NCBI GenBank assembly: GCA_031264755.1
Contig: JAISDO010000010.1
Location: 1-28,729, forward strand
Length of the DNA: 28,729 bases
From: Clostridiales bacterium
Lineage (GTDB): Bacteria; Bacillota_A; Clostridia; Christensenellales; Pumilibacteraceae
Direction of reading: 5' to 3'
In this document: positions 16,447 through 23,690 of the stretch, piece by piece
Layout of the letters: every line of letters begins with the position of its first letter
Numbering within the stretch: the stretch's first letter is position 1
Notes under the pieces: generated by a model
What the model was told of the DNA's origin: nothing
What the model saw: only the letters and a program-made list of their open reading frames with translations
The model's database searches: none
Program-made: the position numbers and the translations under genes

Positions 16447-17122
16447 TTGGCGACATGACCTTCAATATGGCTCGCTAGTGTTAGGTGTGGACGAAGCAGG
16501 GCGTGGACCGTTGGCAGGACCTGTAGTGTGTGCCGTTTGTGCTATGGGGGACAACTATCTTCCTGGTATAGATGACAGCAAAAAACTATCAAAAGTTAGA
16601 CTAGTGGAGTTGTATAGCATTATCATAGAGCGGGCGGTAGGTTACTGTATCGTTGCGATAGACAACAATACAATAGATAATATCAATATACTAAATGCTA
16701 CCAAGTTGGGAATGTACCAAGCTATAAGTCAATGTATAGTGTCCAACCAACTCACAAGTGTAGATTGTGCTATATCACCAATTCTTCAATCACAATGCAA
16801 CAATCTACATATTGATGAGCATGGTCCTATGCCTTGTAGACCAATTGCACATACGGACAATCTAACTATACTAGTAGACCATGTCAAATTGTCAATCCCC
16901 AACAGTGTATCCATTACACATGGAGATAGTATTAGTTACAATATAGCAGCAGCGTCAATCCTTGCCAAAGTATCTAGAGACAACATAATGTGCAAGTATG
17001 CTATACAATATCCACATTACAACTTTGATAGACACAAAGGGTATCCCACTCAATTGCACTATCAAGCTATACAACAATATGGTGTCACTCCAATTCATCG
17101 CAAGAGCTTTAGGCTTGTATAA
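16436..17122 (+). CDS. rnhB: Ribonuclease HII
   Basis: RNase HII cuts the RNA strand of RNA-DNA hybrids and starts removal of misincorporated ribonucleotides. The N-terminal motif VLGVDEAGRGPLAGPVV carries the first two catalytic acids (Asp, Glu). The third Asp is in ILVDHVKL and the fourth in AKVSRDN, so the DEDD set is complete. The C-terminal HKGYPTQLHYQAI is also typical. Two oddities are seen. About 25 extra residues, including Cys and His, lie before ILVDHVKL, and the usual GDxKSxSIAAASI reads GDSISYNIAAASI. At 228 residues it is within the family's range. ATG 16436 is chosen; TTG 16412, ATG 16415 and GTG 16421 also lie in frame. It follows rbgA in many Bacillota, as here. Confidence 0.93.
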   Translation: METNWRHDLQYGSLVLGVDEAGRGPLAGPVVCAVCAMGDNYLPGIDDSKKLSKVRLVELYSIIIERAVGYCIVAIDNNTIDNINILNATKLGMYQAISQCIVSNQLTSVDCAISPILQSQCNNLHIDEHGPMPCRPIAHTDNLTILVDHVKLSIPNSVSITHGDSISYNIAAASILAKVSRDNIMCKYAIQYPHYNFDRHKGYPTQLHYQAIQQYGVTPIHRKSFRLV

Positions 17123-17175
17123 TACTTGTGATTGTAATAGTACTTGTGTTGAAACAACCTAATTGATAACAACTC

Positions 17176-17958
17176 ATGAGCAATGATTTGATTTGTGCAA
17201 CTAAGTATCCCATATTGCTAGTGCATGGTGTGGGACAGAGAGATCAGTGGGGCTTCAAGAAGTGGGCTAATGTGCCTAGTCGTTTACGCCAAAATGGGGC
17301 ATTGGTGTACCATGGGATGCAAGATGGTTGGGGTACGTATGACAGCAATGCTCTACAACTTAAGTTGAGAATACAACAGATACTTGATCAATGCAATATA
17401 GACAAAGTCAATATTATAGCACATTCCAAAGGGGGGTGTGACGCTAGACGATTGATATCTATCACCAATGGTGTCAATGTGGCTAGTCTTACAACACTCA
17501 ATACGCCACACAGGGGATTGCACTATGTATCACGACTAAGGTCTATATATCCTAGATGGACAATATCTATTGTAGGATTTTTTCACAATATTTGGTACAG
17601 AATATTGGGAGATAGACATCCGCAATTTGGTCGTGTGATAGCACAGTTTGAACCAGATTATATGCTTGGGTTCAATGAGGACAATCCAGACATAACGGGC
17701 ATATACTATGCTAGCTATAGTAGTGTATTGCACAAAGGTAGCTGGATTGCTCGCATGGTACAGAGGTATGATGGCGACAACGATGGTATTGTATCTGTAG
17801 ATAGTGCCAAATGGGGTAATTATATTGGACACATAGACAACCGTCACCCTAAAGGCATGAAGCATGACGTGATAATAGGTCGCAAGCGTCTCAAGGGCTT
17901 TGATCCAAGTGTATTTGTTGTTGACATAGTGAAGAGCCTCAAAGATAGGGGATTGTGA
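17176..17958 (+). CDS. Alpha/beta-hydrolase, lipase/esterase-like
   Basis: This 260-residue protein resembles the staphylococcal/Geobacillus type of lipase. After a strand YPILLVHGVG (the oxyanion-hole region), the nucleophile elbow is AHSKGG with Ser84. A later DGDNDGIVSV has a candidate catalytic Asp203, and GMKHD gives His230; spacing and order fit a Ser-Asp-His triad. LTTLNTPHRG after the elbow also fits lipases. Unlike those secreted lipases it has no signal peptide, so it should be cytoplasmic, and its substrate is unknown: a short acyl ester or lipid-derived compound is possible. It follows rnhB by 53 bases. A short hairpin lies 14 bases after its stop. Assignment as a hydrolase is good; the lipase function is inferred. 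Confidence 0.8.
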   Translation: MSNDLICATKYPILLVHGVGQRDQWGFKKWANVPSRLRQNGALVYHGMQDGWGTYDSNALQLKLRIQQILDQCNIDKVNIIAHSKGGCDARRLISITNGVNVASLTTLNTPHRGLHYVSRLRSIYPRWTISIVGFFHNIWYRILGDRHPQFGRVIAQFEPDYMLGFNEDNPDITGIYYASYSSVLHKGSWIARMVQRYDGDNDGIVSVDSAKWGNYIGHIDNRHPKGMKHDVIIGRKRLKGFDPSVFVVDIVKSLKDRGL

Positions 17959-17971
17959 CAACCGCATGTTT

Positions 17972-17990
17972 TGTATTGGTTGACAATACA
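17972..17990 (+). terminator. Weak stem-loop after the lipase-like gene
   Basis: TGTATTG (17972-17978) pairs with CAATACA (17984-17990) around GTTGA. There is no T-run after it, so termination is doubtful. A further hairpin, CTTGTAC/GTACAAG, lies at 18047-18069. Confidence 0.3.
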
Positions 17991-18092
17991 GTTGCCATCT
18001 AAGGTTGTTGCATAAATATGTTGTTAGTGTCGTAGATTATTGTGTCCTTGTACTAATGTTGTGTACAAGTTGTATGTGCTTTGTGGTTGAGA

Positions 18093-18122
18093 TTGACACA
18101 AAGTGAAGTTTTGTAATATAAT
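18093..18122 (+). promoter_or_regulatory. Consensus promoter for the chitinase gene
   Basis: TTGACA (18093-18098) and TATAAT (18117-18122), 18 bp apart, both match the sigma-A consensus exactly. Transcription would begin near 18129. The leader ends with a strong ribosome binding site GGGAGGGG (18175-18182) before ATG 18189. Confidence 0.8.
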
Positions 18123-18154
18123 TATATAGACATATATTGCATATAATTATATTA
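18114..18154. repeat. 14-bp inverted repeat overlapping the chitinase -10 box
   Basis: TAATATAATTATAT (18114-18127) and ATATAATTATATTA (18141-18154) are exact reverse complements separated by 13 bases. The left arm covers the -10 box and the right arm repeats TATAAT. The position suits an operator that hides the promoter, or a weak leader hairpin. It is AT-only, so chance is more likely than for a mixed sequence. Confidence 0.5.
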
Positions 18155-18188
18155 GGGTGCTATGTCATAAATTTGGGAGGGGTATATT

Positions 18189-20549
18189 ATGTCACACTAC
18201 AGAGCTATGTTGAGATTGAGACTATTGGCAATTGTTGTATTGTGTGTGGGTATGATGTTGAGTACGATTGTTGGATTGGGCTATGCATCAACTGCACAAG
18301 GCCAATCAATCAACTTGCATTCAACTAGAGCCGAATTGTCAATGGACGACACCAACAATAGAGTGATTGGACTGGATAGTAGTTGGATGTACAACACATC
18401 TAAGGAGTCCAATGGCACATGGCATACAGCCAAAGCTAGTAGCCAATTTGGTGGACAACAGACAGTCAAGATTGCTCCAATCAATACCGAGTGGGCAGAG
18501 GCTATAGCTTGGGACGATGCTTATTTGACTAGTGCTCTTGATTTGGGTTCTAGATTTGTGTACAACAACAAGTTGTACGCACCAACGCAACAATGGCCTG
18601 GCGTAGCTCCAACCGAAGAATTGTACAGAGGTTGGAGGTTGGTAGATGGTAATCAGCCTGTCCCTACTTATACCTTTGAGTTTACTAGAGGTAGTGAGCA
18701 AGACATCTTAGCTTTTCTTGACGGTGAGCGAGCTAGATTGATGGCTACCAACAAGGTCTTTAGCTACTTGCCTAGTTGGGGTAGCTACGTAGGGCACGAG
18801 TATTTTGATGTTGATAGGGATATAGACTATAAGGCAACTACTCATTTGACATACTCTTTTGTCAAGCCTATAGATTTGGACCGCAATCCGACTCCCGACC
18901 AAAATCCACCCAATCAAAGTGCTGACAATCTCACCGCAGCCACTACCAATCCAGGAGTACGGTTTGATGATCCTGATATTGCTCTCAACGTAGGCGGAGC
19001 TTGGAATGCCGGCGGTGATATCCTCAATAGAGTAAAAAAGAATCTATCAAGATACGAAGACAAGTACTTTGTCTTCAGTGTAGGTGGGTGGACCTATAGC
19101 GAGAACCAAGAATTTGAGAATGCTACTCGCACGCCAGAGTTGTTAGAAAAGTTTGCAAAATCTCTTGTAGACTTTATGGTCAAATATGGTTTTGATGGTG
19201 TGGATATAGATTGGGAGTACCCACTCAACGACAAGGCAGCAGATCAGTTTCTTGCATTACACAAGAGAGTGCGAGAGTTGATGACTGAGTTGAGCATGAC
19301 TACAGAGAAGTACTATACTCTCAGCACAGCAACTACCCCCAACCCCAACAACATTCAATACATTAGACCAGCCGAATTGGTCAAGTATGTAGATACGGTC
19401 AATTATATGGCTTATGACTACCACGGCGGATCTTTTGGATTGGACACTACAACCAATCACAATGCTCCGTTGTACGAGCCCTCTACCCCCCCCCAAGCAC
19501 CTGGCTTTTGGATTGACAATGTTATCCAAGAGTATATAAGGCAAGGTGTACCCAACAAGCAATTGATGATGGGTGTAGCGTACTATAGTCGTAGTTGGGT
19601 AGGTGTGCCAGACACTGAGATTGTGCCAGGTCTGCCTGGTTTGGGTAGCAAGGGTACAGAGTTGCCTTATAATGGTGCGGAGCGTAACGATCTAGGTGGC
19701 TTTCAACAGAACACTGGCGGAATGTGGGGCAATGGTAGTAATCCATACTACCGCATGCTAGACTTGCTGCGAGGTACGCCTACCAATGGTACGGAGACCG
19801 TAACCAATTTTGCCAAAGATTATGTGCGTTATTGGGACCCGGGTGCTCAAGTACCATACTTGTATAGCAAGACTGACAAGATCTTCCACACCTATGATGA
19901 TGTAGAGAGCATTGGAATCAAAGTCAACTATATATTGGACAATCAATTGGCAGGGGCTATTGTATGGGATTTGACAGGTGATACAAGAGTAGATACAGAA
20001 CCCGAGGGTGCTAGTAGGGCGTTTGAGCTTAGTGCTGTTGTAAGGCAACTTGTAGGGCAAGATGTGAGGGGAGATGCTACGCTAGCCACTAGCTCTTTGC
20101 CCAATGGTAGAGTGTCTGATAACTATAGTGCAGCTATTGTAGCAGTAGGCGAGGGACCGATAACATTTGATTGGGAGGTACAATCAGGTAGGGCAAACTG
20201 GCTCAACATAACCGACAATGGGGCTCGTCTAGTACTGACGGGAACACCCGACGTCAAGGAGACCTTTACGATCAGTGTGTCAGTCAAGGGGGCTACGGGA
20301 GTATCAAGTCCAACACGGACATTCAACATAACTATAGTTGGCAAAAACGAGGAGATACCACCACCGGGTGGTAGTACCGACAAAGAGACGCCGACGGATG
20401 ATGGTGGCAACAATGGTTGGGTTGTTTGGGTTGCAATCATTGCAGCCGTCTTAGTAGCCGGTGGTGCAGTTGCTCTTGTAATCTTCAAAAAGAAATCCAA
20501 TGCCTCTAGTCCTCCCAGTAGACCAAGCAATGCCAAATCCAAAAGATAG
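18189..20549 (+). CDS. Membrane-anchored GH18 chitinase
   Basis: The 786-residue protein begins with a signal peptide or anchor (basic start, hydrophobic 10-33). Residues about 105-155 resemble a chitin-binding module of the CBM5/12 type (FVYNNKLYAPTQQWPGVAP, GWRLV). The glycoside hydrolase 18 barrel follows from about 190: YFVFSVGGWTYS, the catalytic DGVDIDWEYP with Glu343 as acid, VNYMAYDYHGG, MMGVAYYSRSW and GAIVWDLTGDT. Residues about 635-725 form an Ig-like putative-Ig domain (LNITDNGARLVLTGTPD). A Pro/Thr/Asp-rich spacer, a membrane helix (about 744-766) and a basic tail KKKSN end the protein, so it sits on the outer face of the membrane. It would hydrolyse chitin or related GlcNAc polymers. 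The coding strand holds a run of nine C at 19486-19494. ATG 18189 has the strongest Shine-Dalgarno in the window. Its own promoter and terminator make it a single-gene unit. Confidence 0.92.
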   Translation: MSHYRAMLRLRLLAIVVLCVGMMLSTIVGLGYASTAQGQSINLHSTRAELSMDDTNNRVIGLDSSWMYNTSKESNGTWHTAKASSQFGGQQTVKIAPINTEWAEAIAWDDAYLTSALDLGSRFVYNNKLYAPTQQWPGVAPTEELYRGWRLVDGNQPVPTYTFEFTRGSEQDILAFLDGERARLMATNKVFSYLPSWGSYVGHEYFDVDRDIDYKATTHLTYSFVKPIDLDRNPTPDQNPPNQSADNLTAATTNPGVRFDDPDIALNVGGAWNAGGDILNRVKKNLSRYEDKYFVFSVGGWTYSENQEFENATRTPELLEKFAKSLVDFMVKYGFDGVDIDWEYPLNDKAADQFLALHKRVRELMTELSMTTEKYYTLSTATTPNPNNIQYIRPAELVKYVDTVNYMAYDYHGGSFGLDTTTNHNAPLYEPSTPPQAPGFWIDNVIQEYIRQGVPNKQLMMGVAYYSRSWVGVPDTEIVPGLPGLGSKGTELPYNGAERNDLGGFQQNTGGMWGNGSNPYYRMLDLLRGTPTNGTETVTNFAKDYVRYWDPGAQVPYLYSKTDKIFHTYDDVESIGIKVNYILDNQLAGAIVWDLTGDTRVDTEPEGASRAFELSAVVRQLVGQDVRGDATLATSSLPNGRVSDNYSAAIVAVGEGPITFDWEVQSGRANWLNITDNGARLVLTGTPDVKETFTISVSVKGATGVSSPTRTFNITIVGKNEEIPPPGGSTDKETPTDDGGNNGWVVWVAIIAAVLVAGGAVALVIFKKKSNASSPPSRPSNAKSKR
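19486..19494 (+). repeat. C9 homopolymer tract in the chitinase gene
   Basis: Nine consecutive C bases (in the codons ACC CCC CCC CAA, Thr-Pro-Pro-Gln) lie within the GH18 domain of an otherwise AT-rich gene. The frame as given is open. It is the longest G/C homopolymer I see in the window. Confidence 0.9.
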
Positions 20550-20576
20550 TTGCTACAACTAGGTACCAACACGATA

Positions 20577-20612
20577 AAAGTGCAGGCAATGTTTGGCATT
20601 GCTTGCACTTTG
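20577..20612 (+). terminator. Rho-independent terminator after the chitinase gene
   Basis: AAAGTGCAGGCAATG (20577-20591) pairs with CATTGCTTGCACTTT (20597-20611) with one G-U pair. An A-run in front and a T-run behind make it usable in both directions. Confidence 0.8.
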
Positions 20613-20621
20613 TGATATAAT
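20593..20621 (+). promoter_or_regulatory. Possible yraN promoter overlapping the terminator
   Basis: TTGGCA (20593-20598), in the loop and right arm of the chitinase terminator, is followed after 17 bp by TATAAT (20616-20621). It is a good match and would give yraN its own transcript with a leader of about 90 nt. Confidence 0.45.
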
Positions 20622-20717
20622 TGTGGTTGCAAAACATCTCAAAATCCACACATACAATATCTAACACATATATTTTGGCAGCTCCTTGTCGGTATTGTTT
20701 TGATATACAAAGATACT

Positions 20718-21098
20718 ATGGATACACTACAACAACACCAATATAGCAAGCATCTCAATAGAGCCAAGGGATCATTGTCCGAGCAATTGGCAGTGGATTA
20801 TTTGATATCTAAGGGATATGATATTGTAGAGACTAATTGGCAGTGTAGTATAGGCGAAATAGATATAATAGCTCGCTATCAAGAGTATCTAGTAGTTGTA
20901 GAAGTCAAAAGTCGCACTACCAATAACTATGGTAGCGGGTTGGAGGCTATCAACTATACCAAACAAAACAAGATAGTCAACACAACTTTGGCATACATTC
21001 AACACAAAGATCTAGATGTGAGCATAAGATTTGATGCTATACAATTGGACAAGTACAACAATATTACTCACATTATAGACGCTTTTTATAGTAGTTGA
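20718..21098 (+). CDS. yraN: YraN family (UPF0102) endonuclease-fold protein
   Basis: YraN proteins have a restriction-endonuclease-like fold of unknown cellular role, often placed near rnhB and the SRP/RimM cluster, as here. The 126-residue protein shows the family core: AKGSLSEQLAVDYLISKGY at the N-terminus, then the PD-(D/E)xK-type signature GEIDIIAR and VVVEVKSR, with Glu, Asp and ExK in the right spacing for a metal site. The C-terminal IRFDAIQLDK is also typical. ATG 20718 is chosen because it is close to the family's start; a TTG at 20700 would add six residues. No Shine-Dalgarno is clear. The gene stands between the chitinase unit and the atp operon and is likely transcribed alone. 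Confidence 0.88.
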   Translation: MDTLQQHQYSKHLNRAKGSLSEQLAVDYLISKGYDIVETNWQCSIGEIDIIARYQEYLVVVEVKSRTTNNYGSGLEAINYTKQNKIVNTTLAYIQHKDLDVSIRFDAIQLDKYNNITHIIDAFYSS

Positions 21099-21463
21099 GT
21101 GGTTGTTGATTGTGCGGTCAATATATACTGAACTTGTCATATAATTGTGGCAAGTTTAATATATACTAACACTTGTTGTGATAATAGACTTGGAATATTT
21201 TTGATTGATAATTATACATGACATATTGTTGTTTTGTATAATCTGTATATTAATTTTGTATTAATAGCATATTAATGATATAACCAACGCACAAGGTTGA
21301 TGTGTAATTGCTATGTTGGCAACTATATAAAGATACAATACAAAATAAATGTGCAAATATGGTGTTTTTTGCTTGATTAAGTGTTGCAATAGTACTATAA
21401 TAAGGTGTACAACTAATGATATTGTAGATGTCAATGGCTTGATTGCTACACTATTACTGATAT
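21099..21463. other. 365-base intergenic region before the atp operon
   Basis: No gene or RNA gene is recognised. AACTTGTCA (21131-21139) pairs with TGGCAAGTT (21148-21156), a possible yraN terminator followed by TAATATAT. The 10-bp direct repeat AATATATACT flanks this hairpin at 21120-21129 and 21158-21167. The rest is AT-rich up to the atp promoter. Confidence 0.6.
21373..21401 (+). promoter_or_regulatory. Promoter of the atp operon
   Basis: TTGATT (21373-21378) and a perfect TATAAT (21396-21401) are 17 bp apart. Transcription would begin near 21408, about 56 bases before atpB. Confidence 0.65.
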
Positions 21464-22189
21464 ATGATTACTACATTGGTATCACAAGTTAATATAATTA
21501 TGTCAGATTTGCCTCAAATTCCACCCAAAATATTGTGGAGTCTTGGGGGTTTTGACTTTACTGAGACTATGTTGAGTGGTGCTATCACTGCATTGGTATT
21601 GATAGCAATAGCATTAGTACTTAGAGTATTTGTTATACCCAAGTGGACTAGTGACTACACTAAGAGTACAGGATTGCAAATATTATTGTGTAGCCTACTA
21701 GAAGGTGTGGATAAGGATCTACATTCTAGTGTGTACATGCACACAAAAGAACGCAATAGATTTCTTAGCTTTTGGTTTTTTGCTGTGGTGTGTTACATAT
21801 TTCTTGGGACTATGATAGAGATATTTGCACTGCGACCACCAACGTCTAGTTTGTCTATGACACTTGCATTTGCACTCTTTACATTTGTCTTTATACATGT
21901 GTTGGGGGTGAGAGAGGCAACCAAGCACAATAGATCTAAGGCAAGGTTGTTGCACTACCTCAATCCAATCAATATATTGACTGACGCTGTTGTGCCTATT
22001 AGTATGTCATTGAGATTGTTTATATCAGTGCTATCTGGATATCTCATAATGCATCTCATATATAGTATACCATTTCCTATTGCGTATCCCGCTATCGGCA
22101 ATATTATGTTCACACTCTTCCACGCTGTGATACAGAGTTATGTCTTTTTTGTGTTGTCGGCTAGTTTTATAGCTGAGGCGATAGAGTAG
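21464..22189 (+). CDS. atpB: ATP synthase F0 subunit a
   Basis: Subunit a forms the two half-channels that pass ions to the c-ring. The 241-residue protein has several membrane helices. The essential arginine is Arg184, in SMSLRLF near the start of the penultimate helix, and the C-terminal helix FHAVIQSYVFFVLSASF keeps the conserved Gln. RPPTSSLSMTLAFALFTF is the usual preceding helix. In most bacteria the arginine motif continues as LRLFGNxxxGE. Here it reads LRLFISVLSGYLIM, so the GN and the acidic residue thought to line the channel are absent. ATG 21464 is the first in the frame; an ATG at 21500 is an alternative giving a shorter N-terminus. First gene of the operon, 54 bases before atpE. 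Confidence 0.93.
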   Translation: MITTLVSQVNIIMSDLPQIPPKILWSLGGFDFTETMLSGAITALVLIAIALVLRVFVIPKWTSDYTKSTGLQILLCSLLEGVDKDLHSSVYMHTKERNRFLSFWFFAVVCYIFLGTMIEIFALRPPTSSLSMTLAFALFTFVFIHVLGVREATKHNRSKARLLHYLNPINILTDAVVPISMSLRLFISVLSGYLIMHLIYSIPFPIAYPAIGNIMFTLFHAVIQSYVFFVLSASFIAEAIE

Positions 22190-22234
22190 ATGTTGGTATG
22201 TGTAGTTGTATTGATTAGTTGTTAATTGTTTTAA

Positions 22235-22534
<300 letters not shown>

Positions 22535-22543
22535 GCAAGTTTG

Positions 22544-22567
22544 AATAATGCTCAGTAGTATTATTTT
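22544..22567 (+). terminator. Stem-loop with T-run after atpE
   Basis: AATAATGC (22544-22551) pairs with GTATTATT (22558-22565, one G-U pair) around TCAGTA, and TT plus GTGT follows. It may end or stabilise the atpBE part of the transcript and so favour c over later subunits. The rest of the gap (to 22798) contains TATAAT at 22752-22757 without a good -35. Confidence 0.45.
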
Positions 22568-22798
22568 GTGTAATAGTACAAAAATATGACATTGAGTATC
22601 AATTGTCAGGTTGTTGGGTTGTGTCTACAATTTCAGTGGTGTTATAACGGTCAAAGTGACTTATAGCTAATTACATTTGAGTAGGTATCGCAACTATATC
22701 GTAATTGGTTGTGTTAGGATTGCTAATAGACTTGTACACTGTCACTATCTGTATAATTGTATTACATTGGTACAAAATTTATTTGAAGGATATAAAAG

Positions 22799-23326
22799 AT
22801 GTTGTCTTTACCAACTTTTGTAGCTGTCACTGTCTTTGACAATTTGGGTTTGACATGGCAGGAACTGATTTTTCACGCAATAACTTTGCTTGTGCTTGTG
22901 CTGTTTTTGTGGTTGTTGTTGTACAAACCCACCAAAAAGATGATTGGAGAGAAGAGAGCCAAAGCAGAAGAAGTCTTCAAAATCAATCAAAAACTCAAAT
23001 CAGAAGCAGAGCAAACCAAAGCAGAAACCGAGAATCTCCTCTTCAAAGCCAAGCAAGATGCTATGACAATAGCTACGATGGCTACTGCCAATGCTGAAGA
23101 AAAAGCCAAACAAATCATACAAGATGCCGAGCAACAAGCTACAGCTATAATCAACATAGCTCACAAGGAATCCATGGTGGAGATAACACGTATGGAAAAT
23201 GAGTTTCGTGATAATGCAGCGGATATAGTTATTGATCTAGTAGGCAAAATAATATCTAGAGAACTCAAAACAGAAGACAACGAGAAGTTCATAGCTGATT
23301 GCCTTGACGAATGGGAAACCAAATAA
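22799..23326 (+). CDS. atpF: ATP synthase F0 subunit b
   Basis: Subunit b is the peripheral stalk that holds the F1 head against the rotor torque. The 175-residue protein has one membrane helix (about 25-43, LIFHAITLLVLVLFLWLLLY), followed by KPTKKMI and a long charged, Ala/Glu/Lys/Gln-rich helix that should form a coiled coil (about 50-150). The C-terminus (DLVGKIISRELKTEDN, CLDEWETK) is the part that normally binds the delta subunit. GAAGGA (22785-22790) serves ATG 22799. Its length is normal and it is not fused to delta, which matters because the adjoining delta subunit is short. The atpH start follows directly, one base after the stop codon. Confidence 0.92.
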   Translation: MLSLPTFVAVTVFDNLGLTWQELIFHAITLLVLVLFLWLLLYKPTKKMIGEKRAKAEEVFKINQKLKSEAEQTKAETENLLFKAKQDAMTIATMATANAEEKAKQIIQDAEQQATAIINIAHKESMVEITRMENEFRDNAADIVIDLVGKIISRELKTEDNEKFIADCLDEWETK

Positions 23327-23327
23327 T

Positions 23328-23597
23328 ATGATCAAAAAAGAAATTGTCAGAATCTTCTTGGCTAGACCATTGTCCAAAGATTTGCAAATGCGAGTAGAAA
23401 AATTTATATCCAAGAGACACGAAGCAAAACAACAACAAGTTGAGAGCAGCTATCAACTTGATAGTGTTACCAATCTAGAGTTTGAGTATGAGATAGACAA
23501 TAGTATATTGGGTGGAATTTTGATTATTTATGGCTCTAAGTATTTTGACGCTACTCTCAAACATCAATTGATAGAAATGCGAAAAAGCCTAAAATAA
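23328..23597 (+). CDS. atpH: ATP synthase F1 subunit delta, C-terminal domain only
   Basis: Delta links the b stalk to the top of the head. This protein has only 89 residues, half the usual ~178. The recognisable part is the delta C-terminal domain: VTNLEFEYEIDNSILGGILI followed by YGSKYFDATLKHQLIEMRKSL, matching the family's EIDPSLIGGxxIxxGDxxxDxSxxxxL. Before it, LSKDLQMRVEKFISKR fits the helix that immediately precedes that domain. The N-terminal six-helix bundle that normally grips the alpha subunit is missing, and no frame in the neighbourhood encodes it. ATG 23328 lies one base after the atpF stop; TTG 23304 inside atpF would add only eight residues. The stop codon lies inside the following hairpin. 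Confidence 0.8.
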   Translation: MIKKEIVRIFLARPLSKDLQMRVEKFISKRHEAKQQQVESSYQLDSVTNLEFEYEIDNSILGGILIIYGSKYFDATLKHQLIEMRKSLK

Positions 23598-23610
23598 TTA
23601 GGCTTTTGTA
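23583..23610 (+). terminator. Terminator-like hairpin over the atpH stop codon
   Basis: AAAAGCCTA (23583-23591) pairs perfectly with TAGGCTTTT (23599-23607). The atpH stop lies in the loop region (23595-23597). The T-run is short (TTTTG), so partial termination or attenuation inside the operon is more likely than a full stop. Confidence 0.6.
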
Positions 23611-23624
23611 CTATCAATTATTTA

Positions 23625-23669
23625 TGTGTCAACAACTAATAGTTGACACAATGCAAGAGATACTTGCAT
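23625..23669 (+). repeat. Two adjoining hairpins in the atpH-atpA gap
   Basis: TGTGTCAAC (23625-23633) pairs with GTTGACACA (23642-23650), a perfect 9-bp stem. Starting at the very next base, ATGCAAG (23651-23657) pairs with CTTGCAT (23663-23669), a perfect 7-bp stem. With the hairpin at 23583-23607 they fill most of the gap. The right arm of the first contains a TTGACA -35-like box (23643-23648), though no good -10 follows at the right distance. Confidence 0.7.
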
Positions 23670-23690
23670 TTATGTTATCAATTGTTTTTT

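Noticed and set aside
18137..18328. Small ORF overlapping the chitinase start
   Set aside because: It is out of frame with a gene that has a perfect promoter, strong ribosome binding site and clear family match.
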